From Callorhinus ursinus (taxonomy: Eukaryota; Chordata; Mammalia; Carnivora; Otariidae): a DNA stretch of 64,000 bases. Below are positions 10,741-21,359 of the stretch, piece by piece. How positions within the stretch are numbered: position 1 is the stretch's first letter; each line of letters begins with the position of its first letter. Where the stretch lies: NCBI RefSeq assembly GCF_003265705.1, contig NW_020312858.1, forward strand, positions 5,298,638 to 5,362,637, read 5' to 3'. Below the pieces are notes generated by a model. It had not been told where the DNA came from. It was given only the letters and a program-made list of their open reading frames with translations, and did no database searches. Position numbers and translations under genes: made by a program.

Positions 10741-10759
10741 TAATAAGAGATATGTTTCG

Positions 10760-11770
10760 TCTCTAACCCCAGTTCCTGACACAGAGCTCTGAAAACCCTT
10801 ATAATTTCCTGAGTGATGGGGGTGATAGAATTGTCTTTCAGAGAGGTCCCAAATCCCTTGGAATTTGCTGGGTGATGAGATTACCATTTGTTCTAATGAT
10901 GTGACTCTTGGTGGGCTCCTGAATAGCTTCAGGATGGGGACTTGTCACCAGATAGATCAAGCCATAATTGGAAGCTTGAAACTTTTGGCCTCACCTCTCC
11001 CCATTTTCTGAGGAGAGGAGAGGGGCTGGAGATTGAGTTAATAATTAATCATGCCTATATGATGAAACTTCCATAAAAATTCCTAAAGCATGAGGTTTAT
11101 TTTTTTATTTTTTATTTTTTAAAGATTTTATTTATTTATTTATTTGACAGAGAGAGAGACTCAACGAGAGAGGGAACACAAGCAGGGGAGTGGGAGAGGG
11201 AGAAGGAGAAGCAGGCTTCCTGCTGAGCAGGGAGCCCAATGTGGGGCTCCAACCCAGGACCCTGAGATCATGACCTGAGCCGAAGGCACACGCTTAACGA
11301 CTGAGCCACCCAGGCCCCAAGGTTTAGACAGGCTCTGGGTTGGTGAATCCATCCATGTACTGAGAGGGTGGACCCCCCGACCACCACAGGAACAGAAGCT
11401 TCTGTGCTTGAGAACCTTCCAGAACTTGCCCTATGTTCCTCTTCATCTGGCTATTCATTTGTATCCTTTACCAACTGGTAAATGTAGGTAAAGCATTTCC
11501 CTGAGTTTTATAAGCCATTATAGCAAATTCTCCAACCTGAGGAGGGGGTTGTGGGAAGCTCCAATTTATAGCTAAGTTGGACAGGAGTGTGGGTAGCCTG
11601 GGAACCCACTACTTGTGATTGGTGTCTGAAGTGGGGGGGAAGTCTTGTGGGGATAAGCCCTTAACTTGTGGGATCTGGGCTAACTTCAGGTAGTGTCAGA
11701 ATTGTTTAATATGAGGAAAAACTGCAGACATTTGGTGTCAGAAGTGTAATGAGTGGAGAAACAAGTCTTC
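10760..11770 (+). repeat. Ancient LTR-like element, about 1 kb, with a SINE inside
   Basis: Colinear with a familiar mammalian repeat: TTTCCTGAGTGATGGGGGTG, then CTTGGTGGGCTCCTGA, CATAAAAATTCC, TGGCTATTCATTTGTATCC and GGTGTCAGAAGTG. I believe it is an ERVL-class LTR, but the subfamily is not certain. The Can-SINE at 11101-11322 interrupts it. It holds no retroviral ORF. Confidence 0.6.
11101..11322 (-). mobile_element. Can-SINE, full length
   Basis: Reverse-strand copy with a T-rich tail at left (AAAGATTTTATTTATTTATT), then CATGACCTGAGCC and GCCACCCAGG at right. Flanks share only a short GAGGTTT / AAGGTTT match, so the exact ends are approximate. Confidence 0.93.
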
Positions 11771-11784
11771 TTTTACCTTCCTTC

Positions 11785-11944
11785 CAACCAACCAACCATT
11801 TATTTATGTATCCATTCACCCATTCTTCCACTCATTCATCCATCCATCCATCTGTGTATTCATCCATTTATCCATTCATTTAATCATCCAAGTATTCATC
11901 CATCTTCCATCCATTTATTTACCCACTGATGTATTCATCCATTT
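11785..11944 (+). repeat. Degenerate ATCC/ATTC array, block 2
   Basis: ATCCATCCATCC and ATTCATCC units. It continues the composition of block 1 after the intervening LTR-like element. Confidence 0.9.
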
Positions 11945-12005
11945 CTATTGCTGCTGTGACCAATTACCACAATCTTAGTGGCTTAAAACAACACAGACCA
12001 TCTTA

Positions 12006-12501
12006 TACAGATTGTCTCCAACTTATGATGGTTCAACTTAAGATTTTCCGATTTTACAATGGTGCAAAAGCAATATGCATTCAGTAGAAACCATACTTTG
12101 AATTGTGAATTTTGATCTTTTCCTGGCTAGCCATATGTTTTACTATCCTCTCTCATGATGCTGGGTAGCAGCAGTGAGCACAGCTCCCTGTCAGCTGGGT
12201 ATAACAACCAATGCACTTACAACCACTCTGCACCCATACAACCATTCTGTTTTTCACTTTCAGTACAAATTCATAAATTCCATGAGATATTCAACATTTA
12301 TTATAAAATAGGCTTTGTGTTAGATGGTTTTGCCCAACTGTAAGCTAATGTAAGTGTTCTGAGCATGTTTAAGGTAGAAGAGGCTAAGCTATGATGTTCA
12401 GTAGGTTAGGTGTATTAAATGCATTTTTGACCTAGGGTATTTTCAACTTAACAATGGGTTTATCAAGATGTAACCCCATTCTAAGTTAAGGAAGATCTGT
12501 A
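12006..12501. mobile_element. Tigger-like non-autonomous DNA transposon
   Basis: About 495 bases bounded by TA-CAGAT... and ...ATCTG-TA. The ends are imperfect inverted repeats (left CAGATTGTCTCCAACTTA; right, reversed, CAGATCTTCCTTAACTTA). The interior keeps TAAAATAGGCTTTGTGTTAG and GTAGGTTAGGTGTATTAAAT. No transposase frame is present. It is inserted into the repeat above. Confidence 0.82.
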
Positions 12502-12670
12502 GTTCTAGAATTCAGAATTCCAAAATGGGTCTTAAGGGGTTAAAATTAAATTGTTGGTAGAGTTGTAGTCCTTTTGGGAGAGTTGGTTTTCTTATCTTTT
12601 CCAGCTGCTAGAGTCCACCAGCTTTCCTGATCTATTGTCTCCTTCCTCCAAGTTTAAAACCAGCATGTAC

Positions 12671-12865
12671 AGGGCGCCTGGGTGGTTCAGTTGGTTAAGC
12701 GACTGCCTTCAGCTCGGGTCATGATCTTGGAGTCCCGGGATCGAGTCCCACATCGGGCTCCCTGCTCAGTGGGGGGTCTGCTTCTCCCTCTGACCCTCTT
12801 CCCTCTCGTGCTCTCTGTCTCTCATCCCCTCTCTCTCAAATAAATAAATAAAATCTTAAAAAAAA
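12671..12865 (+). mobile_element. Can-SINE, full length
   Basis: Complete copy with a 16-bp target duplication at 12655-12670 and 12866-12881 (one mismatch, CAGCATG/CAGCACG). It is the youngest event in the nested block from 11.9 to 13.1 kb. Confidence 0.96.
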
Positions 12866-13142
12866 TAAAACCAGCACGTACATGCACCTTCAAATTTTCA
12901 AATCTTCAGAGTTTAAAATCACTACCTATGTGCATCTTCAAATCTCTCTCTGATTGTGTCCCTTCTGCCTTCCTCTTATAAAGATACTTGTGATTACATT
13001 GGGTCCATCCAGATAATCCAGGATAATCTTCCTATTTCAAAGTCAGTTGATTAGCTAATTTAATTCCCCCTTGCCATGTAATCTAAGATATTCACAGATC
13101 TTTAGGAATTAAGACATAGACATTTTGGGGGCCATTATTCTG

Positions 13143-13510
13143 TTTACCATACCATTCATCCTTTTATGCTTTAATCTGTCCAGTTTATTCATTAGTTCAT
13201 CTTTGTGTTCATCTACCAATCCATTAATTTGGTCATCCATTCACTCATCTATTTATGTACCTATGTATCTATGTATCTGTCTATCATTTATCAAGCTCCC
13301 CATCCATCCATCCAACCATCAAATTGTCCATTTATTTATCCATTCATCCAACCAGTCATTACTTGCTCACCACCCATTCATCTGTCATATCAGCAATCCA
13401 TCCTAATTTCATTATTTCCATTTATCCATTCAATGTCCATTCATCTACCAACAATTCATGCATCAATTTATCCACCTATCTAACCATCCATCTAATCATT
13501 CATGAGCTAC
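13143..13510 (+). repeat. Degenerate ATCC/ATTC array, block 3
   Basis: The same CCATTCATCC / CATCCATCC pattern as blocks 1 and 2, with interspersed TATCTATG units. The three overlapping plus frames of 92-94 codons here are array artefacts. Confidence 0.9.
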
Positions 13511-14077
13511 CCTTATCTACCTTGCCTCTGACCTTTTAATTAACTAAATAGTACCCTTTCAAGACCCCAAACACACATGCGCACATACACACATACACCA
13601 AAATTTGGACCTAATGACCAAAACAGGTCATCCTACCTGGTAATTTATTCTCAACCACCTCTTTTTCTGATCCTAACTCCAAATGACTTGGAGTTCCTGG
13701 ATCCTAAGACTCTCTCAGTTTTGCATGTAGTAATTTGTACTGGCTGCATGCCAGTGGGTCTTCCTGTAATCTTAGTTTATGGAACCCTGCCTGTGTTGAC
13801 TCTGTGTTGACCCTGATCTGCCCTTCTCCTGGTTATGCCCAGAAGGAGTGAAGAGAATAAGCAAACCTGCCGTATGTGAGTGTGTGCATTGGGAAGGTTC
13901 TGGATTAGAGCTGTGTGTCTCAACGTTTTTTCTGCTCTACTATCCCTGCTCCCGATAAGGAGGTTTGAATGAAAGTTATACTCTTCACAGTCTAGGTTGA
14001 TTTTTTTCCCCAACAAGGAAGTAAGACAAAGAGTACTGAAAAAACTTGTAATATGATGGTCAAAAAAGGATTTTGAG
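13511..14077. other. Unassigned intergenic stretch
   Basis: A short CA-rich run at about 13,568-13,600 and nothing else I can name. Confidence 0.4.
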
Positions 14078-14260
14078 GGGCGCCTGGGTGGCTCGGTTGA
14101 TTGAGTGTCCAACTCTTGATTTCAGCTCAGGTCATGATCTTGGGGTTGTGGGGTTGAGCCCCGTGTTGGGCTCCATGCTCAGTGCGGAGTCTGCTTCTCT
14201 CCCTCTCTGCCCTCCCCCTGCTCATGCTCTCTTTCTTTCTAAAATAAATAAATAAATTTT
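14078..14260 (+). mobile_element. Can-SINE
   Basis: GGGGCGCCTGGGTGGCTCGG head, CAGGTCATGATCTTGGGG body, CT-rich region, AAATAAATAAAT tail. No clear target duplication. Confidence 0.93.
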
Positions 14261-15284
14261 AAAAAATTTTTTTGAAAATATGAAGAAAAGTCATTTAAAC
14301 ATCTCAAAAATTGCCATTAGATAAGGACAAACTAAATAAATATGGTGCACTTTATTTTTAACAAGTTTTGTTTCCCTCTCAGACTTTTCTCCCGAAGATA
14401 CTACGAGTAAGGTGAGAAAGCACGTATTACTGAACATAGTGGCAATAACTGCCACATCACCACTCATTCACAAATGCCATCATAATTTACAGTTGTCAGA
14501 CTGGTGATGGTCTCTCACCACTGGCTGAGCCACAGATAAGGTAGACTGTGGGCTGTGTGACATTCCCAGCACTCAGCTAAAATACCACCCCCTGCTGTGT
14601 TGCTCAGGAGAGCACTTTGGAATACAAATAAATAGGAGTGACACTATTATAAGAATACCCACTCCCATTTATTTGTTTTCTAAAAGGTATTTCATTAGAG
14701 ACAAGACACTTGCCACGTACCTCGTCATTGACCCTGTCAAGGCACAACCACTAAGGACCACTACTGAATGACTGCCAGATTCCTATAGAGTTTTAAGGTA
14801 AAAAATCCATGATGGGCACAAGTTTAAACTGGAATGAAACTGTTTGAGCAAATCTTGGTAGACCAGCTCCTGTCCCACAGATACCATGAATTCGTTGAGT
14901 GAGCAGAAGTGCTGGTATGTCTTCATGGAGCTCAAAACTGGCCCTTTGGGGGCACAGTCTACACTTTTTCAAAACCATTCAAGGAAGACTTAATGGAAAT
15001 GTGCTATCAGAGCTTTAGCCAAAAGAATATTTCAGAAATGAATGAAGAGGGGCAGTGCTCTAGCAATTCTCTATGACTGACTGGCAGTCTGGTCTGGGAA
15101 GATATCACTTCTTAGCAGTTAGGAGATTCTAGGGCCCTGAATCAAAAGATTTTGAAGGCACTGGCATTCCAACACTGGGACATCACTGGTTTATGAATAG
15201 GAGCTCTAGCCATCACCAAGACGTGTGCAAATTATACATAAAGTGTTTATAGTTTAATGTCTCGTATAAAACACTACTTGAAAT
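14261..15284. other. Unassigned intergenic stretch
   Basis: AT-rich non-repetitive sequence. No exon recognised. Confidence 0.4.
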
Positions 15285-15415
15285 CCTCAATAATAATTCT
15301 TAGGTTTAGGCCAAAGCTCTTTCACATGCTACACCTCATTTGATCCTTACAACAACTCTGAGAAATTGCCTAGACAGGGTATATCCGCATTTTACAGATA
15401 ATCTAGAAAGTCAAT
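15285..15415 (-). repeat. MIR remnant
   Basis: GCTACACCTCATTTGATCC, then TTACAACAACTCTGAGAAA and CATTTTACAGATAATC follow MIR order in reverse. Confidence 0.65.
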
Positions 15416-15976
15416 GTCCAGAGATGGCAAACAGTTTTCACACTGCGAGCCGTTCCTAGTTGGAGCTGTTGAGGACAGGAGGGGACAGACAATATAAGGA
15501 TGCCTACCATGCTTTTCCTCAGCAAAAACATGGAAACTGATTAAATTTAAAAACTGTAGTGCTTTCTTCCTGGAGGGTAAAACAGTGCCGCTTCTTTTAT
15601 TGTTAGTTTGCAGGTGGTCGTCTCTGAGTTGGTCAGTTACGCTGATGGTAGAATTGTGTTCATAAGGACAAGGATGCCACCACAAGTTGAGGCTTGGTGA
15701 AGAGCCTCAGCTTAAGCACGTTTTTACCGCTGAAATTATCTAACTGTCACTGCAGGAAAGTACACTGCTGAGTGAGAATGAAGGATTTGTGAAACTGTTT
15801 CAGGGTAGGGTGACTGGTGTTTAAAAAAAAAATCCTGCCCAAGAACATGTGAGGTGTGACTTTTTATAAATCATAGTTACTAAAAGTGAGCACAGTCATA
15901 TGTATAAACTCAGATTAAAAAAGAAATAAAAACAGTAGTAGTGTTAGACATGCATGAGAGAGCTCTGCAGCACTTT
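15416..15976. other. Unassigned intergenic stretch
   Basis: No recognisable feature. A minus frame of 97 codons (15685-15392) overlaps the end of the MIR and is not gene-like. Confidence 0.4.
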
Positions 15977-16068
15977 AAGAGTTAAATCAGTCAGATTATA
16001 TCGTAAGGGACGGAAGCCATATAAGAGTTAAATCAGTCAGATTATATCGTAAGGGACAGAAGCCATAT
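15977..16068. repeat. 46-bp direct tandem duplication
   Basis: 15977-16022 and 16023-16068 are identical except for GGGACGGAAG versus GGGACAGAAG. The unit contains AGTCAGATTATATCG and is not a known repeat. One mismatch in 46 points to a recent event. Confidence 0.95.
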
Positions 16069-16098
16069 ATTACCAGAACTCACTTTAAAAGACAAAAG

Positions 16099-16268
16099 GT
16101 GGCTCAGGTCATGATTTCAGGGCCCTGGGAGCCCCGCATCAGGCTCCCTGCTCAATGGGGAGCCTGCTTCTCCCTCTGCCCATCCTCCTCCCCCCGCCTG
16201 TGCTCTCTCTCTCTCTCTCTCTGTGTCAAATAAATAAATAAAATCTTAAAAAAAAATGATTAAAAAAA
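16099..16268 (+). mobile_element. 5'-truncated Can-SINE
   Basis: Starts within the SINE at GTGGCTCAGGTCATGATT, skips part of the head, then has the CT-rich body, a TCTCTCTCTCTCTCTCTCTC run and an A-rich tail. The target duplication AAAAGACAAAAG is at 16087-16098 and 16269-16280. Confidence 0.92.
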
Positions 16269-16424
16269 AAAAGACAAAAGTTCCTTCAGGCCAAAGGCAA
16301 GAAGAACGGAGATCGACTTCAGTCGAATCAGTGGAATTAGTATGTTTCAAAAAAGTGAGTCAACAGAAGGGGGAAGGTCTACACAGGGCAGGGGGAAATG
16401 AGGGCCAGAGGAAAGGCTGTACTA

Positions 16425-16592
16425 ATGGAGTAATTAACAATTTGTTGAGCAGTTTTCATGTGCCAAGTAGTTTGAATGAATCATTTAATCCATACAACAA
16501 CCCTGTGATCGGAATCAAAAAAACTTCACTGGTGGTAAATCTGGGATTTGAACAAGATCTGTTGGCCTCCAAAGCCTGTGGGCTTAACTAGT
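16425..16592 (-). repeat. MIR remnant
   Basis: TTTTCATGTGCCAAGTAGTT, AATCATTTAATCCATACAAC and GGGATTTGAACAAGATCTG are antisense MIR segments. The core is partly lost. Confidence 0.65.
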
Positions 16593-17189
16593 CTTACCCA
16601 GTTTTGTCCCGGGAAAGGGTGCTTTTGGCAGGCCAGGGCACTGCCATTGGCTACACACATTCTTTTATTTCTTCTTTGGAAGTTACTTCCACACACCATG
16701 GGTCACTGTTGGGGATCTCCTCAGTGGCAAGCCACAGACACATGATTTTTGAGCTATAAGGGAGAAGAGACTTGACATTGTCCCCTCTCCTTTTACAGAT
16801 GAAATCTGGAACTTTCTTTCTGCAAACCGCCACGAACACCTCTCCCTCCAGCTCTGGGGACTAAGGTCCTTGGCCCAGGAGGGGAATTCCATTTTTGGCA
16901 GTGAGATGTGATTCTAAAGGAATGCGGTTGATTTTATGTGACTTGTGTTATTCCCGGTCTAATCAGAAAACAAAAAACTCCGAGAGGTTAAAACATAAGG
17001 ACTTTACTTGACATACAGGCCCAGGACCAGCACACCTATAAACAGCCTTGGAATTGTGTGCAAGCGCAGCATTATTGGAAATAAGCACACGGCCTCCTAG
17101 GATATTACTTTGAAAGACAAAATTCATTGGGGTGAGAAGTCTTGGCATACTTCAGCTTTCCTGACCTTGACTGAGGCAGATCCTTCCAG
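16593..17189. other. Unassigned intergenic stretch
   Basis: Overlapping short frames only. No exon or repeat recognised. Confidence 0.4.
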
Positions 17190-17428
17190 CATAGGTTCTC
17201 ATGGCACCATGTGCCACTCCTTTATGGCACTTAACACTGCTGTGATGTTACATTTGTTGGCACAATGATTTGACTAATGCCTGTCTCTTCCATAGACTGC
17301 ACACGCTCCACAAGGGCTGAATTTGTGTTGCATTTTCTTCATCGTTGTATCCCTGGCACCTAACACAATGCTGTGAAAGTCAGAGCTAGGCATTCAGTAA
17401 ATTTTCTTTCAGTGAATGTCTTCCCTTT
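17190..17428 (+). repeat. L2 3' end remnant
   Basis: CACAAGGGCTGAATTTGTG, ATCCCTGGCACCTAACACAA and GGCATTCAGTAAATTTTC follow the L2 3' end in sense. Confidence 0.7.
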
Positions 17429-17454
17429 TAAACATCAATCTCCTTAAGTATCTT

Positions 17455-17930
17455 CCCAAGAGAAATGAAAACATATGTCCACACAAAGACTTGTATGTGA
17501 AAGTTCCTAGTTCCTAGTGAATAAACAAAAGGTGACATATCCATACAATGGAATACCATTCAGCAATAAAAAAAGAACAATGCATTCTACAACCTGGATA
17601 AACCACAAAGATATTATATTAAGTGAAATAAGCCAGACACAAAAGACTACATATTATACTATTCCATATGTGTGAAATTTCTAGAAAAGGAAAAATTACA
17701 AAGAAGAAAGCAGTTCCATGGTTGCCTGGGCCTGGAGGGTGGGAGTAGGGATTGTCTGTATATGGGAAGAAAGGAACTTTTGGAGGCGATGGAAATGTTC
17801 TAAAATTGGATTGTGATGATAGTTGCACAACTGTATAAATTTTCTAAAAATCATCAAACTGTACATTTGCAGTGGTGAACTGTATGGCATGTGAATTATG
17901 CCTCAATAAAGCTGTTAATGTTTAAAAAAA
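17455..17930 (+). repeat. Old L1 3' end
   Basis: Sense L1 text: GACATATCCATACAATGGAA, TACCATTCAGCAATAAAAAA, GAAATAAGCCAGACACAAAA and TGATGATAGTTGCACAACTG, ending AATTATGCCTCAATAAAGCT and an A run. A mid-aged (L1M-type) copy, 5' truncated, non-coding. Confidence 0.88.
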
Positions 17931-18049
17931 ATCCTATCTCCTTAGTCATTTTATCCCAACTTATGTTCTATGGAATATTATCTCTGTGGGGCATTGTGCC
18001 AGAGACTACTAGTTGAGTCTCTCGACTCTTTAGTGAGAGAACCTCAATT

Positions 18050-18210
18050 TTTTCTAAAAGATTTTATTTATCTATGATAGAGAGAGCACAAGTGGTGGAG
18101 AGGGGCAGAGAGAGAGGGAGAAGCAGGCTCCCCACTCCATCCCAGGACCATGGGATCATGACCTGAGACAAAGGCAGACGCTTAACTGACTGAGCCACCT
18201 AGGCTCCCCA
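18050..18210 (-). mobile_element. Can-SINE, internally shortened
   Basis: AAAAGATTTTATTTATCTAT tail at left and GGGATCATGACCTGAG, ACTGAGCCACCTAGG at right. The middle after CAGGCTCC is deleted. Flanks GAACCTCAATTTT and GAATCTCAATTTT are the target duplication. Confidence 0.9.
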
Positions 18211-18639
18211 AGAATCTCAATTTTCCTTCCAAGGAAATATGGACCGGAACTCCAGCAGACATCTTGGACCTTGGAAATGAAAGCAAAGATGGTGGAGCAA
18301 AAATATTAAAGCTTGGATTCCTGACAATCCCATAGAACTGCTATGCCCTTCTTGAACTGCCTGCTTCCCATATTTTTTTATGCAGAACAAAAATAAATTT
18401 CAATTTTATTATGCCTTTTTTTCTGTTATATGTAGCCAAATCGAATCCCAATACCAGTTTTAATAGGTATTAAATGAAAAGAGGGTTCTGTGGTCAAATA
18501 ATTTCGAGAATTATTAAAGTTTAACCAGTTTCACTAATGCAAGACCGCTCAGTTTTTAATATGCTAATGAGCAATGGCAACCTCTAAGATGGGCTAGAGT
18601 ATGCACAATTTCCTAAATCAACTTGACCCCAAAACCTCT

Positions 18640-18762
18640 TTTTTTTTTAATCTTTTATTTTTTTTAAATAGGCTCCATGTCCAACATGGGACTCGAACTC
18701 AAAACCCCAAGATCAAGAGTTGCATGCTCTACCAGCCAGCTGAGCTAGCCAGGTGACCCCTG
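18640..18762 (-). mobile_element. Can-SINE, older short form
   Basis: AGGCTCCATGTCCAACATGG, ACTCGAACTCAAAACCCC and AGCTGAGCTAGCCAGGTG are the reversed short-form SINE. There is no CT-rich body. Confidence 0.85.
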
Positions 18763-18839
18763 AAACTTATTTTTATCGGATCATCTCATGGGATGAGGGG
18801 CAATGGGAAATGTTGCCTTAAAAAATTTACATTTTTGCT

Positions 18840-19400
18840 TCTTCCTTTCTAATTCATACTTCTTCTAGGCTGATCTTTTTTTTTTTTAAGATTTTATTTA
18901 TTTATTTGACAGAGAGAGAGAGAGAGTGAGAGCAGGAACACAAGCAGGGGGAGTGGGAGAGGGAGAAGCAGGCTTCCCGCCGAGCAGGGAGCCCGATGTG
19001 GGGCTCGATCCCAGGACCCTGGGATCATGACCTGAGCCAAAGGCAGACGCTTAACCACTGAGCCACCCAGGTGCCCCTAGGCTGATCTTTTTTAAAAATA
19101 AAGTTGATGATATAACATACCTGTTTAAAATCCTTGAACAATTCCTATAGGATAAAGTTCAAACTCCTTTATGTAATGAATAAGACCTTTTGTGATTTGG
19201 CCCTTGCCTTCTCTCTAGCCTCACCCTAGCAATCTCCTTTTCACATCACAAACAATTTGCACTGTTGAGAACTATGCATGTTCTCCCTGGTCTCTTTGAC
19301 TCTGAACATGCTACACCACTGTGAGTGGAACACTTTTCTACTTGCCACCTTGACTGGTATTCCACCTCTGATCCTTTAAGACCAGGCTGACATATTAACT
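18840..19400 (+). repeat. L2 remnant interrupted by a SINE
   Basis: L2 sense text resumes after the SINE: GTTTAAAATCCTTGAACAAT, CTATAGGATAAAGTTCAAAC, TTTGTGATTTGGCCCTTGCC. The part before 18,882 joins to it through the target duplication. Confidence 0.75.
18882..19076 (-). mobile_element. Can-SINE, full length
   Basis: Complete reversed copy with a 17-bp target duplication (CTAGGCTGATCTTTTTT) at 18865-18881 and 19077-19093. The insertion splits an L2. Confidence 0.97.
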
Positions 19401-19404
19401 CCAT

Positions 19405-19522
19405 TCATGCTTTGAGCAATTCCTTCTATGTATCAGGCAACACTCTAGTACTTGGGTTCCAAAGCCAAATAAACATAATCCCTGCCCTGGAGGGATATCA
19501 GATCAAATGAAGTTAGACAAGT
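19405..19522 (-). repeat. L2-like 3' end, antisense
   Basis: CCTTCTATGTATCAGGCAAC, then CATAATCCCTGCCCTGGAGG is the reversed L2 end. It abuts a sense L2, so this locus holds two L2 copies in opposite orientation. Confidence 0.6.
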
Positions 19523-19523
19523 A

Positions 19524-19905
19524 CTGTATTAGTCAGAGTCTGCTAATGGCCATAACAAACACTCCTCCCATTTCAGTGACTTGGCATTAAGACAGTTCAT
19601 TTCTCACTCTCGGCACGGTCCATTGCGGGTAAGCACAGGGGTTCTGCTCCATGCAGTCAGTCAGGGACCCTGGCTCATTCCATTGCTACTTTTGGGGGCC
19701 TCTAAGTCCTCCACTGGATATTTTTGCATCTGGCCAGCAGATGAGGAAAGGACAAGAGTTTGGAGGCTCATATAGGAGGTTTTGGGCAATGCCTAGAAAT
19801 GAGATATATCTATCACTTCTGTCCAGATTCCATTATCCAGAATTTAGTCATGTGGGCCTATCTGATTACTGATAAATGTGGTTTTGCTATGAGCCTAGGA
19901 CGAAT
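19524..19905 (+). repeat. Old interspersed repeat, class uncertain
   Basis: CTGTATTAGTCAGAGTCTGC, GGTTCTGCTCCATGCAGTCA, GTCAGGGACCCTGGCTCATT, and CTTCTGTCCAGATTCCATTA are in the order of a widespread mammalian repeat. I cannot name the class with certainty. Frames at 19581-19872 lie in it. Confidence 0.55.
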
Positions 19906-20348
19906 ATGAAATGGGCTGGTGCAAACAGCCTTTTCTGTGACACAGATATATAAACAAGAACAATAAAGAAGCTCAGGGGCTAATGGAGGAAACAGACAAG
20001 TCAACAGAGGCAGGAAGGCAAGAAAGAACATGGTCAGGCAGGATGTAACCTGTATTTATGGAGTTACTATCAGAAAGTTCTAGAACTGCTGGGAGCCCTT
20101 CTGTGGCTCCCCTTCAGAGCTCCTAAGAATTGCTCTTCTAGGGCCCTCTGTAAATATGGACATACTATACAGCCCAGAAAGTTGTGCATCCTTGCTGTCA
20201 CCTCCGAAACAGACCTTTAGGGCCTCTTAGTGCCAACCATCTCTTGTCCCAGCAGCTGCTATGGTGTCCAGCTCTGCATGGGCTCCATTTGACTTCACGA
20301 GCTGTATCCTGATAAATCTTTGCCTCATGACCCTGCTGTAAGCCTCTT
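19906..20348. other. Unassigned intergenic stretch
   Basis: No feature recognised up to the SINE target site. Confidence 0.4.
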
Positions 20349-20545
20349 TTTAAAAAAAAAAAAAGATCTTATTTATTTATTTGAGAGAGAGAGAGAGAGA
20401 GAGAGAGCACGAGAGGGGGTTGGGTCAGAGGGAGAAGCAGACTCCCTGCTGAGCAGGGAGCCCAATGCGGGACTTGATCCCGGGACTCCAGGATCATGAC
20501 CTGAGCTGAAGGCAGTCGCTTAACCAACTGAGCCACCCCGGCGCC
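20349..20545 (-). mobile_element. Can-SINE, full length with GA-repeat
   Basis: Complete reversed copy whose CT-rich tract has grown into a GA dinucleotide run at about 20,384-20,407. The 16-bp target duplication CTGCTGTAAGCCTCTT is at 20333-20348 and 20546-20561. Confidence 0.97.
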
Positions 20546-20984
20546 CTGCTGTAAGCCTCTTAACACTGAGTTTGGGGACACCACAAAGCCCCACTTGGCA
20601 CCTGTGCATGAACAACTGAAGTGGATCTTTATCCCATGGGAGGTGAGCTGGTGGACAAATTTCCTTCCTTTTCCTCTCCCATAGGCTATGCTATGCTTCG
20701 TGTCATGTGGCTTCTCAGAGGATAATCCCTTGAGCTGAAGCCCTCAGCACATAGTAGAAGCCAGATGAAGTAGGGGCCAGATACCATCCTGGTATAGGTT
20801 CTTCTCACCTTCCTACCTTCTCCTTTTGCCTCCCGCTTCTGCGCTATAGAATCAAGCTCTGTGTCCTAGAGGCTAAGACATCCCCGCGGATGATTACAGC
20901 TAAAAGACACTTAGCGGTCTCAGTTTCCCCTCCAGTGCCTATCTGCAGGTCCCTGGATGCTGGAGAAGTAGTTTTCTTTCCCTT

Positions 20985-21098
20985 TCTGAAGATTTATTTA
21001 TTTATTTAAGTAATCTCTACACTCAACATGGGGCTCGAACTCATGCCCCCGAGATCAAAAGTCGCATGCTCTACTGATTGAACCAGCCAGGTACCCCA
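20985..21098 (-). mobile_element. Can-SINE, older short form
   Basis: GTAATCTCTACACTCAACAT, GGGGCTCGAACTCATG and GATTGAACCAGCCAGGTACC are the reversed short-form SINE. Confidence 0.88.
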
Positions 21099-21359
21099 CT
21101 GCATAAGTGTTTTAAGGGTCAGATTCCACTAACCCTGTTCAGTTCTGCAGACCTGACTCTATGAAGGTCAAGCCCACTGCCTCTCCTGAGTGTAGCCTCC
21201 AGACCTTTCCTTTGCTTGTACCTGTACCATTCATTTGTGGATCAGTTGTGTACTCCTATTGATTTCTTGTTTGGTAACATAACATCTGTATCTCTGTTTG
21301 ACTTCTTATGTGCTGCAGACTGTTCTCAAGTTTAAGAACAGGAATTACTGTCTGATAAG

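Larger units (their letters stand above)
11945..13142 (+). repeat. Old LTR/LINE-type repeat split by two insertions
   Basis: Pieces at 11945-12005, 12502-12654 and 12882-13142 join into one familiar mammalian repeat: TATTGCTGCTGTGACCAATT, CTTAGTGGCTTAAAACAACA, CTTGTGATTACATTGGGTCC and GGGGGCCATTATTCTG. CCATT occurs at both outer edges, a possible 5-bp target duplication, but this is weak because the array is built of such words. The class is not certain. Confidence 0.6.

Noticed and set aside
10126..10743. 205-codon plus-strand ORF
   Set aside because: It is made of a reversed L1 3' end plus the ATCC/ATTC array. The His/Ser/Ile-rich product is an artefact of the repeat.
13125..13539. Three overlapping ORFs of 92-94 codons
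   Set aside because: They are the three reading frames of one simple repeat array.
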